Part shown: positions 35,766 to 43,271 of the stretch, in pieces
How the letters are laid out: each line of letters opens with the position of its first letter
Numbering within the stretch: the stretch's first letter is position 1
IMG/VR virus record: IMGVR_UViG_3300035698_017630
Location: 1-58,577 of that record
Strand: one strand, 5' to 3'
DNA length: 58,577 nt
Origin: a virus
Notes under the pieces: generated by a model
Told to the model about the DNA's origin: nothing
The model's database searches: none
Seen by the model: the letters and a program-made list of their open reading frames with translations, nothing else
Made by a program: the position numbers and the translations under genes

Positions 35766-36058
35766 AAAATAAAGACTTTGTCGAATTTACAGATATATAT
35801 TTGGAATCTAAGGTAACCATTGTCGTTTCAAAAATTGAGAGTTATACCAAAATTAAAGAAGGATTCATATTCAACGGAGCAGGATGGACACCCTTCTCAA
35901 ATTATACCACAATAAAAACAAGTAAGAGAACATATCATGTAGCTGAAAAATATAAAAAGGTTAAAAAATTAATCGAAAATTTCAAAGCTAAAAATGATCC
36001 CCCCAAAAAAACAATCGATTCCGTACCGAATATGGTGACGGTAAAAGAATACCCATGA
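35762..36058 (+). CDS. Hypothetical protein, 98 aa
   Basis: ATGA overlap with the previous gene. FVEFTDIYLESKVTIVVSKI and TTIKTSKRTYHVAEKYKKVK are like small phage proteins in which a strand-rich sheet is followed by a helix. C-terminal proline-rich tail. No name to give. Confidence 0.55.
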   Translation: MKNKDFVEFTDIYLESKVTIVVSKIESYTKIKEGFIFNGAGWTPFSNYTTIKTSKRTYHVAEKYKKVKKLIENFKAKNDPPKKTIDSVPNMVTVKEYP

Positions 36059-36082
36059 TCACAAGTTTTAAATAATTACAAC

Positions 36083-36097
36083 ATTATATATATTAAA
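36083..36097 (+). promoter_or_regulatory. Motif A promoter element
   Basis: ATTATATATATTAAA followed by TAGTAAGG, 19 bases before the ATG at 36116. It differs from the consensus by one base (ATT for ACT). Confidence 0.5.
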
Positions 36098-36115
36098 TAG
36101 TAAGGAAAGAAAAAC

Positions 36116-36265
36116 ATGGTAACATTAAATGAATATCATACTTGTCCTTTTTGTGGTGTGCAATATACCCATATTGATCTTTGTTTGTATTTTGAAAGAA
36201 GAAAAGAATTAATGAAAGAAATAATTAATGGGGGGCGAGAGCACAAGAAGAATTTGATTTCCTAA
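36116..36265 (+). CDS. Zinc-finger fragment, apparent 5' part of the next gene
   Basis: 49 residues: HTCPFCGVQYTHIDLCLYFE, then a helix RRKELMKEIINGG. The frame stops soon after a run of six G (36230-36235). Shifting -1 there gives GGARAQEEFDFLNYHSCEKI, which supplies the missing HxxC half of a zinc finger and runs into the 36310 gene. So it is probably one gene split by an indel or recoding. Confidence 0.5.
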   Translation: MVTLNEYHTCPFCGVQYTHIDLCLYFERRKELMKEIINGGREHKKNLIS

Positions 36266-36309
36266 ACTATCATAGTTGTGAAAAAATAATTATTTTGGTG
36301 AATTCGGCT

Positions 36310-36921
36310 ATGTGTCGGGTAAAACAACATGAAGCTGATGATTTTTGTCAATGTCTCAATGACGCAGTACTCGAATGTGAATTGACCTTGGATAACCTTA
36401 AATTTGTTTTGATAGAAAGTGTTATGAATGGTGTGTATATTCCCGACGAAATAGAAAATATTGCGTCTCTTTTATTCGAGGAAAGAAAGAGAGATAAAGA
36501 AGAAATAGCAATTGAAAATTGTGGATTTTGTTCTAAATTAGAAAATGGACAATATGCTCTTGCTCATTTAGATTCATATTTTGAAAAAAGGCACGAAATA
36601 ATAAAATCAATTGCGAACGAAGAACCTGGTGCAAAAGAAAAATTAGATTCTCACTATTTTCATACCAATAAGAAAATAGTGATTGAAGTGGATTCAAATG
36701 TTAGTGACATAAAACCAGAATATCTGAAAGCCTGGGTAAAGTGTCTTAATAAAGTAGCAATCGAGTGCAACTTAACAGCAGATCAAATTGAATTTGTTTC
36801 GGTTAACTTTGTAACTATTGAAATTAGAATTCCTGAAGTTTTAAACATACTTGCCGCAGTTATGTTTGATGAAGAATTTGAAAGGAGGGATGACTTATAT
36901 TTAGTCTCAAGAAATTATTAA
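36310..36921 (+). CDS. Helical protein with two similar halves
   Basis: About 204 residues if started at ATG 36310, which lacks a ribosome site; TTG 36295 and GTG 36298 are alternatives. It more likely continues the zinc finger at 36116. Two halves look alike: ECELTLDNLKFVLIESVMNG with IPDEIENIASLLFEE, and ECNLTADQIEFVSVNFVTIE with IPEVLNILAAVMFDE. So it carries an internal duplication. Function unknown. Confidence 0.6.
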   Translation: MCRVKQHEADDFCQCLNDAVLECELTLDNLKFVLIESVMNGVYIPDEIENIASLLFEERKRDKEEIAIENCGFCSKLENGQYALAHLDSYFEKRHEIIKSIANEEPGAKEKLDSHYFHTNKKIVIEVDSNVSDIKPEYLKAWVKCLNKVAIECNLTADQIEFVSVNFVTIEIRIPEVLNILAAVMFDEEFERRDDLYLVSRNY

Positions 36922-37027
36922 AGAAAATTGGAAATTTAATGTTAAAGCTCAAAAACGCATTAAAGAGTATAGGAAGAACAATATAAACTGTGCTTGTATT
37001 TGTGGTATGAATGGCACAACATTTTAA
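36890..37027 (+). pseudogene. Short frame interrupted by in-frame TAG
   Basis: ATG 36890 opens MTYI, then TAG (36902-36904), then SQEIIKENWKFNVKAQKRIK and NINCACICGMNGTTF. AAAGGAGG lies one base before this ATG, closer than usual. A Gln codon (CAG) at the TAG would restore about 45 residues. Weak case. Confidence 0.3.
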
Positions 37028-37133
37028 ATTTATTGATATTGAAATTATAGATATTTGGTGCGTAATTATAATTTTGATTGGTTCATTTGTTCTTGTACAG
37101 TTAATAAATGAACTCATCGAAGATTATTTTTAA
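37011..37133 (+). CDS. Small membrane protein, 40 aa
   Basis: ATG 37011: MAQHFKFIDIEIIDIW, span CVIIILIGSFVLVQL, then INELIEDYF. One clear span with an acidic end on each side. GTGG is 5 bases upstream. It overlaps the previous broken frame. Confidence 0.4.
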   Translation: MAQHFKFIDIEIIDIWCVIIILIGSFVLVQLINELIEDYF

Positions 37134-37155
37134 AACTCAAAGGAAATTTTTTCTC

Positions 37156-37395
37156 ATGACAGTAAACGAATTACGAAAGAAATTAAAAGAATTCGATGGT
37201 GACCTTGTAGTAAGACTTGCCGTTCAACCCGATTACCCAATGGCAAGTGGTGTTGGTGAAGTAAAGGAATTTAGTCAACCAAATTATAAAACATATGGAG
37301 AAGATACTTTTGTCTATATACAAGAGGTTGGACATAAAGGATATTTGCCCGCGGAAATATGTCGATGTCTTGGTTGGACGGAAATAAAAATTTAA
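37156..37395 (+). CDS. 'GYLP' family small protein, copy 1
   Basis: 79 residues, ATG 37156 with AAAGGAAA about 14 bases upstream. MTVNELRKKLKEFDGDLVVR, QPDYPMASGVGEV, VYIQEVGHKGYLPAEI and a final GW. This layout (TV.EL...L, acidic turn, YP, then GYLP and GW) is common in phage small proteins. Three copies lie here in a row. Confidence 0.65.
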   Translation: MTVNELRKKLKEFDGDLVVRLAVQPDYPMASGVGEVKEFSQPNYKTYGEDTFVYIQEVGHKGYLPAEICRCLGWTEIKI

Positions 37396-37423
37396 ATTGT
37401 AGTTTAATAGAAAGTAAAAGAAT

Positions 37424-37667
37424 ATGAAAGTAAAAGAACTAATTGAACAATTACAAAAATGTGAGCCGGAAAACGATGTTCTGATTTCAATGAGTGCAAA
37501 TTACCCACAAGCAAGTGAAGTCTTATGGATAAAAGAAATTAGCAACAGGGTGATCGAAAATGAATATGTTGAAAGTGCCGTATATTATAAAAGAAGGAAT
37601 TGGTTTGGGTTATTTGCCTCCAAAAGTAAGAACTGAAATATGGCCTTCCACAAAAGAAGATGTTTGA
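37424..37667 (+). CDS. 'GYLP' family small protein, copy 2, with apparent frameshift
   Basis: As read from ATG 37424 the protein ends at TGA 37636 (VKELIEQLQKCEPENDVLIS...). The family's C-terminus is in the +1 frame: KEGIGLGYLPPKVRTEIW, ending at TGA 37667. A one-base deletion near 37577-37585 would restore the family pattern. So it is either broken or carries an indel error. Confidence 0.55.
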
Positions 37668-37680
37668 AAGGGGAATATAT

Positions 37681-37962
37681 ATGATAACTGTTTCAGAAAT
37701 GATTGGTATGCTAGAAGATTATGACCCAAATAGTGAAGTTCGGTTTGGATCTCAACCCAGTTGGCCTTTTGAATATGAAATCGAGACATTAATGGAAATT
37801 AATGTCAACAAAGAATTTGTGGACAAAAGAGATTTGGATGAGGACTATGAGGAAGATCCTGATTGGGAAGAAGAGGAAGAAGAACATCTTGTTGTTTACG
37901 TAAAAGAATTAAAACAAGTTGGATATTTGCCTGGTGTAGTTAAAGAAGAATTTGGATGGTAA
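37681..37962 (+). CDS. 'GYLP' family small protein, copy 3
   Basis: 93 residues, ATG 37681 with AAAGGGG 9 bases upstream, preferred over an earlier in-frame ATG. MITVSEMIGMLEDYDPNSEV, QPSWPFEYEIETL, an acidic insert (EEDPDWEEEEEEH), then VGYLPGVV and GW at the end. Confidence 0.65.
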   Translation: MITVSEMIGMLEDYDPNSEVRFGSQPSWPFEYEIETLMEINVNKEFVDKRDLDEDYEEDPDWEEEEEEHLVVYVKELKQVGYLPGVVKEEFGW

Positions 37963-37992
37963 CAATTTTTTAAAATTTAAAAGGAAAATAAA

Positions 37993-38439
37993 ATGAAAAA
38001 TTTGACTTATGAAAAAGAACCAATATCAAAAGAAATAACCAAAAAGCATATAACGGGCAAAAGCTATGTTCATCATTTGAAAGATTTAAACAATGAATAT
38101 TACGGAACGGTCCTAATGTTTGCAAAAGAAAAGAAACTCTTTATTGGGTTTTCAATGTGTCATCGGGAACTTGGAGATGTTTTTGGAAGAAAACGTGGAG
38201 GGGGAATTGCTCGGGGAAGAGCAATTAAATATAATGATGTACCCAAAATACATATAAAAATGCGAGGGGAAAATTCAGACCCATCTGGAAAACATCAACT
38301 GGATATTCCTGTATCCATGGTTGATCCGTTGAAGAGAATGTGGAACAACGCAGTTCCCGAAGTCCAGTTTAAGTTAACTCTACCCGAATGGTTTAAAACT
38401 TTCCTCGAAATGGTAGACGGGCAAATCCCTGTTACCTAA
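37993..38439 (+). CDS. Hypothetical protein, 148 aa
   Basis: ATG 37993 after AAAGGAAA. Notable stretch: FIGFSMCHRELGDVFGRKRG, then GGIARGRAIKY. A later IPVSMVDPLKRMWNN and a helix follow. The glycine/arginine-rich middle could touch nucleic acid. No family recognised. Confidence 0.6.
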   Translation: MKNLTYEKEPISKEITKKHITGKSYVHHLKDLNNEYYGTVLMFAKEKKLFIGFSMCHRELGDVFGRKRGGGIARGRAIKYNDVPKIHIKMRGENSDPSGKHQLDIPVSMVDPLKRMWNNAVPEVQFKLTLPEWFKTFLEMVDGQIPVT

Positions 38440-38464
38440 AGTTTTAATTTTAAAAAATCCAACT

Positions 38465-38504
38465 AATATGACTACCCTTTATACAATAAATCGGCAGTCA
38501 TATT
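38465..38504 (+). other. Hairpin before the RNA methyltransferase gene
   Basis: AATATGACTACC pairs with GGCAGTCATATT (one mismatch) around a 16-base loop. It sits just before the ribosome site AAAAAAAGGAG of the 38521 gene. No T-run on the 3' side. Could affect translation of that gene. Confidence 0.4.
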
Positions 38505-38520
38505 TAAAAAAAGGAGTAAA

Positions 38521-38973
38521 ATGAATAAGCGGGGCTATTTTGGAATAGGAATATATAAATCCAAAACAAAAGCTAATTATGAAACTTTATGTCGATCCGC
38601 ATATGGTTTTGGTGCCTCTTTCATATTTATGATTGGAGCACGTTACAAAAAACAAAACTCTGATACATCTGTTACATTCGAACACATTCCAATTTTTAAT
38701 TATAAAACATTTGATGAGATGTATTTAAACATCCCAGTCGATTGTAAATTAATTGGAATGGTAAGACTAAGTCAAGCAGAAAATCTACAATCATATAATC
38801 ATCCGGAACGAGCAATTTACTTATTGGCGGGGGAGGATTATGGATTACCACCAGTTATCCACAACCAATGTCATTCGTTACTTAACATTCAAAGTAGAAT
38901 ATGTTTAAATGTAGCAACGACGTGGTCGATTGTAATGCATGATCGTATGTCTAAGGGAATGCCGTTTTACTAA
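38521..38973 (+). CDS. SPOUT-class (TrmH/SpoU-like) RNA 2'-O-methyltransferase
   Basis: 150 residues, AAGGAG upstream of ATG 38521. All three SPOUT motifs are visible: NYETLCRSAYGFGASFIF (N19, R25), LLAGEDYGLPP (101-111), and CLNVATTWSIVMHDRM (128-143). These form the trefoil-knot AdoMet site. Size is that of the minimal catalytic domain (TrmL type) without an added RNA-binding domain. Members methylate ribose in tRNA or rRNA. A phage copy could alter or repair host tRNA, for example against anticodon nucleases; that is inference. Confidence 0.8.
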   Translation: MNKRGYFGIGIYKSKTKANYETLCRSAYGFGASFIFMIGARYKKQNSDTSVTFEHIPIFNYKTFDEMYLNIPVDCKLIGMVRLSQAENLQSYNHPERAIYLLAGEDYGLPPVIHNQCHSLLNIQSRICLNVATTWSIVMHDRMSKGMPFY

Positions 38974-39002
38974 AATAAAAATATTATGAAAAGAAATTAA
39001 AA

Positions 39003-39125
39003 ATGTGTGAAGAGGCTGAGACCAAATTATGCTATGGAGATGATAAAATGGCAGAAGTTAAACTTGTCAGTGTGTTAATATGTATTGCTCGAGAAGCCCA
39101 AACTATGAGAAAATGGAAGGTTTAA
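39003..39125 (+). CDS. Small hypothetical protein, 40 aa
   Basis: ATG 39003: MCEEAETKLCYGDDKMAEVK, then LVSVLICIAREAQTMRKWKV. The ribosome site is weak (AAATTAAAA). It fills the gap between two genes at short spacing. Weak candidate. Confidence 0.35.
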   Translation: MCEEAETKLCYGDDKMAEVKLVSVLICIAREAQTMRKWKV

Positions 39126-39128
39126 AAA

Positions 39129-39548
39129 ATGAATGGATGGATTATAGTATTAATAATAATATTTATTTTGGAATTGGGTAGTTGTATAAATAATTTTATT
39201 AACCACAAATATCGAAAAAAGACAGTAATTAGAGATAGGAAAGATAATTACCAAAATAAGATACCACTCGATTATAGTGATAGCGAAGGTATGGATCAAA
39301 TATGGGGTGAAACAAAGTATGTGACCGATGGTAAAAGTCCTTTTATCCTTATTATAAATGGCTACAGCTATGAACTCGATGAAAGTATCTGTGGAACAAA
39401 TGAAATAACCTTAAGACAGAGAGATTATAAATTCCAAAAAGATCCAAATATTAAAACTTTAGAAATTGAAATTGAACTTTCAATTGAACCGGGTCACTCA
39501 TATACTAGAAGTATTATGCTTCCCGTGTTGAACGTAACAAAAATATAA
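39129..39548 (+). CDS. Membrane-anchored protein, 139 aa
   Basis: One N-terminal span (IIVLIIIFILELGSC, residues 5-20), then a basic linker and a soluble beta-rich domain (FILIINGYSYELDES, LEIEIELSIEPGHSYTRSIM). Starts 3 bases after the 40-aa gene. Function unknown. Confidence 0.6.
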   Translation: MNGWIIVLIIIFILELGSCINNFINHKYRKKTVIRDRKDNYQNKIPLDYSDSEGMDQIWGETKYVTDGKSPFILIINGYSYELDESICGTNEITLRQRDYKFQKDPNIKTLEIEIELSIEPGHSYTRSIMLPVLNVTKI

Positions 39549-39561
39549 AGGAGATGTAAAA

Positions 39562-39783
39562 ATGGAAGAATCTCACTATTCTAATATGATAAAAAAACTC
39601 GATGAAACCCAGCAACAAATAATCAAACAATACCCAGAAATTTTCAGCAATCTCACCCATATAGAAATGGTGAAACATCAAACTGCCTTGGGACCCGAAA
39701 AAATGATTAAACAGTTTCAAGCAACTGCCATATCAGAAAAAAAAAATTTACAAACAAACTATCTGTCCCACTTTCTCCTTTAG
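39562..39783 (+). CDS. 5' part of a gene split at an A10 run
   Basis: 73 residues as read, with GGAG upstream of ATG 39562. The run of ten A at 39739-39748 marks the break. A -1 shift gives SEKKKFTNKLSVPLSPLETT and continues without a stop into the frame at 39825-40061. The apparent TAG stop at 39781-39783 is therefore out of frame. N-terminal content is helical and charged. Confidence 0.5.
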   Translation: MEESHYSNMIKKLDETQQQIIKQYPEIFSNLTHIEMVKHQTALGPEKMIKQFQATAISEKKNLQTNYLSHFLL

Positions 39784-39824
39784 AAACAACCGATACAAAA
39801 GAAAAACTCGAAAGCGTCGAACAA

Positions 39825-40061
39825 ATGATACTTGCCATAAACGCAGAAATTATATTAATAAGAACAACAAGTATGATGGGGGAGAAACTGGAACTGAGTT
39901 CAAGTATAATCTTTAAAATTGAAGAAATTTTGATATATATGACAATTATTGCGTTGTCAAGCCAATCGACTGAATGGATTCAAAAAATTATTGATGATAT
40001 TTTGGATGAGATGAGAGAAATGATTATCGCCGAATCAATCAAAAACCCAAATGATTTATAA
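39825..40061 (+). CDS. 3' part of the gene split at an A10 run
   Basis: This frame is open from just after the A10 run and includes AINAEIILIRTTSMMGEKLE and a helical end (MREMIIAESIKNPNDL). ATG 39825 has no ribosome site, which supports one fused gene of about 165 residues with 39562. I(L/I)...(S)ILEL-like helices also occur in the next two genes. Confidence 0.5.
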   Translation: MILAINAEIILIRTTSMMGEKLELSSSIIFKIEEILIYMTIIALSSQSTEWIQKIIDDILDEMREMIIAESIKNPNDL

Positions 40062-40072
40062 AAGAAAGAATT

Positions 40073-40453
40073 ATGACAATCGATAAATTGGAATATTGTA
40101 TGAGGAGCATTATATATCACTTGGACGCAATGAAAGTAACCGCGGAGAGAAAGGGTATTAATATTAAAACATTCGATCCTCATTTTTCAGACAAGAAAAT
40201 TTTACACGAAGAATCAAAGGTATTAATTGAAAACGGAGAGTATGAAAAAGCCGAATCAAAAATTGTCAGTATACTCGCAAACATTGCTATTAATGAGATT
40301 TTAGTAAATGCTTCAATTCTCGAATTAAATAATATAAATGAGGATTGGATTGATAAAATGGTTAGTTTATTAATAGAAGACATGAGTTGTATTTATAATG
40401 ACTTTCTTACATCTATCGAACTAATGAATAGTATGGGCAAGAATCATAATTAA
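40073..40453 (+). CDS. Helical protein, 126 aa
   Basis: All-helical look. NEILVNASILELNNINEDWI resembles two segments of the 40620 protein (FEAILVQTSILELNDKKGD and YQSILVSRLILELNNVDSA), so it shares a module with it. Between 39.5 and 42.4 kb these helical modules seem to have spread by duplication. Function unknown. Confidence 0.55.
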   Translation: MTIDKLEYCMRSIIYHLDAMKVTAERKGINIKTFDPHFSDKKILHEESKVLIENGEYEKAESKIVSILANIAINEILVNASILELNNINEDWIDKMVSLLIEDMSCIYNDFLTSIELMNSMGKNHN

Positions 40454-40468
40454 AAAAGGATTTTAAAA

Positions 40469-40651
40469 ATGAGCAATTCTTTTTCAAAAATGGTTAACAG
40501 CAGAATTAAAGAATCTTTGTGGTTAATACACGGTGTAAGTATGAATCTTCAGGATGACCAATTAATTAAATTCCATCCCAATTCGGAAAGTAGTTTATCC
40601 GAATACAAAAACGTTTTAATTGGAAAAAGGGGAGATTTTAGAAAATCGTAA
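40469..40651 (+). CDS. Apparent 5' part of the 592-aa gene
   Basis: 60 residues, AAAAGGA upstream of ATG 40469. MSNSFSKMVNSRIKESLWLI, later SLSEYKNVLIGKRGDF. The last codons overlap the next frame. A +1 shift at the A5G4 run (40624-40632) would join them as NVLIGKGEILENRKLEVTKL. The next frame otherwise has only TTG 40620 as start. Confidence 0.5.
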   Translation: MSNSFSKMVNSRIKESLWLIHGVSMNLQDDQLIKFHPNSESSLSEYKNVLIGKRGDFRKS

Positions 40652-42398
40652 ACTTGAAGTAACAAAACTAAAATCTGTAGATGGAAACATACAACCCGAA
40701 GATGTATTAGTTTCTCCATTTGAAATTAAAGTAACTCAGGGCGAATTTGAAAAATATCCATTTTATTGTTGGATTGGTGATGAAGATGTCGAATTTCGTT
40801 TTCCAATTGTTGAAGGATATGATGAAACAAAAGAACATATTTTTCGATTAAAAAGAGATCTTGAAACAATAAATTGTCTAATACATGATATTGAAATAAG
40901 AAAGGGTTATTTACCAATAATAAGAAGTATGTCAAATATGTTGGAAATGGATCTTGATATTGTTGATACGTTTGAAGCAATTTTGGTTCAAACTTCAATT
41001 TTGGAATTGAACGATAAAAAAGGAGATTTAGAAAGTTTGGTAAATTTGGAATATATACAAGTGAAAACAATCGAGGAAATGATTCGATTGGCTGATATAA
41101 TCGAACAAGTCAAAAAAGAACAACTCGACAATATAATCAATCAAGTCAAGATCGAAAATACAAGAAGAGAAGATTGGTTGAAGGATCTTGGAAAAGACGA
41201 CAAATCAAAAGAGGAATTGAAAAATGGAAACCCCCCCAGACTTGAGTTTGTGACTAAATTAAAAGATTTAATAAATAATTATAGTATTGAAAATGAAAGT
41301 AATACACCAGATTATATTTTAGCAGAATATATTATGTTGTGTTTAACAAATTTCACCCTAACAATACATGACAGAGATGGTGATGAATTGAGTTATCATC
41401 AAAACTTTCTCTTTAGTCTCACAAGCAACCAACACTTATCAGAATTTGAAATTGGTTTAAAAGACTTGTTGAATAAATACAATTTTGGAGATACAATTCA
41501 TACAAAAACTGAGGTTTTAGTTTCTTATATTAAGAGATGTTTGGATACATTTTCGGTTATTGGTGCAAAACGAGATAGATGGTATGGTCGAAATCATTCT
41601 TCTCCCAGAATTACAACCCTATCAGGTGAACAACAACAACAACAACAACAACTTGTACTGTCTAAATTGAAATCTTTGGATTTAGAACTTCAAAATCATC
41701 GATCTGTTCGAAGTTCAGATTATAAGAAATTAACATTGAAAGATTTTAAAGAAAAATTAACATCGGAAGAATTGGCATTAAGAGAAAGGTCACTTGTCTT
41801 GTTTGTTGTTCCAAGTGGACAATCGTTTTCAAAAGAGATGAAGTTTCGGTATATGGAAATGGACAAAATAACCGAACCAATTAAAAATCCAAATATTGCT
41901 TACGCTTATGACAAAGCAATAATTCATGCAAACAATAATCACTATCGCACAAGAGCAGATTTTAAATCGTTGCACGAGACTCTCCAAAAAATACAACAAA
42001 GAGTCAACTTATTAAAATTAATAATTCCCCAAATTGAATCAAACATTGTAAATTTTGAAAAACTCAAAATTGGTTTGGCAAACAATGATTTAAATCAACC
42101 AATTTTAAATTCATATCAATCAATTTTAGTTTCAAGATTGATTTTGGAATTAAACAATGTTGACTCTGCAACTTCTTACCAAAAGAAGATATTCCTTTTA
42201 AAAATGGACATTTTGAGTATTGTGGATAGTCAAAATGCACCAATTGGAAATAGTATGGATCTCTTCCATGTTGATGGTTTCAATCCTCAACCTCAACTTC
42301 AAACTATTGCAGATGTGATGCAGAACGAGTTAAATTCTCCACCTCGAACTCAAACTATTGCAGATCTCGAATATGCTGAAGGTTTAACAAAAACATAA
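40620..42398 (+). CDS. Large helical protein with two copies of a phage WYG domain
   Basis: 592 residues from TTG 40620, or longer if joined to 40469. Residues about 210-255 (LKDLINNYSIENESNTPDYI) and 280-325 (LKDLLNKYNFGDTIHTKTEV, ending in RDRWYGR) are two copies of a small domain seen alone in many phages (pattern L..LLN..S.EN.SNTPD...L, ending WYG). A poly-Gln tract from a CAA repeat follows. The C-terminal half contains LVLFVVPSGQSFSKEMKFRY and repeated QTIADV/QTIADL motifs. Helical throughout. Possibly a scaffold or sequestration protein. Function unknown. Confidence 0.6.
   Translation: MEKGEILENRKLEVTKLKSVDGNIQPEDVLVSPFEIKVTQGEFEKYPFYCWIGDEDVEFRFPIVEGYDETKEHIFRLKRDLETINCLIHDIEIRKGYLPIIRSMSNMLEMDLDIVDTFEAILVQTSILELNDKKGDLESLVNLEYIQVKTIEEMIRLADIIEQVKKEQLDNIINQVKIENTRREDWLKDLGKDDKSKEELKNGNPPRLEFVTKLKDLINNYSIENESNTPDYILAEYIMLCLTNFTLTIHDRDGDELSYHQNFLFSLTSNQHLSEFEIGLKDLLNKYNFGDTIHTKTEVLVSYIKRCLDTFSVIGAKRDRWYGRNHSSPRITTLSGEQQQQQQQLVLSKLKSLDLELQNHRSVRSSDYKKLTLKDFKEKLTSEELALRERSLVLFVVPSGQSFSKEMKFRYMEMDKITEPIKNPNIAYAYDKAIIHANNNHYRTRADFKSLHETLQKIQQRVNLLKLIIPQIESNIVNFEKLKIGLANNDLNQPILNSYQSILVSRLILELNNVDSATSYQKKIFLLKMDILSIVDSQNAPIGNSMDLFHVDGFNPQPQLQTIADVMQNELNSPPRTQTIADLEYAEGLTKT
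41629..41651. repeat. CAA trinucleotide repeat (poly-Gln)
   Basis: About seven tandem CAA units coding for a Gln run inside the 592-aa protein, between the WYG domains and the C-terminal half. Likely variable in length. Confidence 0.8.
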
Positions 42399-42406
42399 AC
42401 TAAAAG

Positions 42407-42442
42407 TTGGTGGGGTCATTTTATAGATTTGATTCCCACCAA
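42407..42442 (+). other. Intergenic hairpin
   Basis: TTGGTGGG pairs with CCCACCAA around a 20-base loop, between the 592-aa gene and the 200-aa gene. No T-run. It ends 18 bases before the next ATG. Confidence 0.4.
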
Positions 42443-42460
42443 ATGATAAAGGAGAACTAA

Positions 42461-43063
42461 ATGTTTTATACTCTACTTGGATTAATTATAGTATGTGCCG
42501 CATTGGGATTATGGGTTATGTGTTTGAGAGCTGAACTTGGTGTTTATTCGGTGGCTGTCAATGATCTTACAACAAGATTAATTAAAATTCAAAATAAATA
42601 TCTTTGGGAATTAAAAAATAGTCAGAGATCATATAACAGAGATATTAAATTGTTAAATTTATATGGTGATACCTTAGCCAAAATGGTCTTGGCAGTCAAA
42701 CCATATGATGTCAAAAAACTAATACCAGAATCACTCCAGACAGAATTACTTCAAATAGTACAAAATCTCGAAGCAGAAGAAAAGAAACCAATTATATGTA
42801 AAATCATCAAAGATACAGTTATAGAAAAAATTTCATATTATGATAAAGATATGAAACAAATCAATATACCATTGAATATATCATTGGATGATGAATCACT
42901 TTTTGAAAAGTTTCAACGTCTGGGTTATACAAAAGAAGAAATATCCAATATTGTATATGAAATAATTGATGAGACTCAAAAAACAACTTATTCTTTATGG
43001 GCAGGTGGAATTTCAAAAAAGTCATTCGAATATATAACACCCACAAAATCAGAGGAGAAATAA
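42461..43063 (+). CDS. Membrane-anchored protein with one 'GYT' module
   Basis: 200 residues, AAGGAG upstream of ATG 42461. Span at 2-22 (LLGLIIVCAALGLWVMCL), a helical linker, then at about 110-165 the GYT module: IEKISYYDKDMKQINIPLN, FEKFQRLGYTKEEISNIVYE. This module is the repeated unit of the five genes that follow, so this protein ties it to the membrane. Confidence 0.65.
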   Translation: MFYTLLGLIIVCAALGLWVMCLRAELGVYSVAVNDLTTRLIKIQNKYLWELKNSQRSYNRDIKLLNLYGDTLAKMVLAVKPYDVKKLIPESLQTELLQIVQNLEAEEKKPIICKIIKDTVIEKISYYDKDMKQINIPLNISLDDESLFEKFQRLGYTKEEISNIVYEIIDETQKTTYSLWAGGISKKSFEYITPTKSEEK

Positions 43064-43119
43064 TGTTTTTACAAGTAGTGTCTGCCGCAGTTGTTGGGGC
43101 TGGAACCACTCAATTATAA
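43063..43119 (+). CDS. 18-residue hydrophobic peptide
   Basis: ATG 43063 overlaps the previous stop (TAATG) after a strong GAGGAG. Encodes MFLQVVSAAVVGAGTTQL. The strong ribosome site makes real translation plausible. No further gene is seen up to 43271. Confidence 0.35.
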   Translation: MFLQVVSAAVVGAGTTQL

Positions 43120-43271
43120 AAACCCGAGATAATTTATAATATTGAAAACTCTTTATTGAACTTATCTATAATGGAAACAATTGATGTTATATCTTGGGGT
43201 AACAGGAATGTGTTTTAATTCAAGAAACAAACCTTTTGTTTTAAAATACTCAAATAAAAAGGATGATTAAT

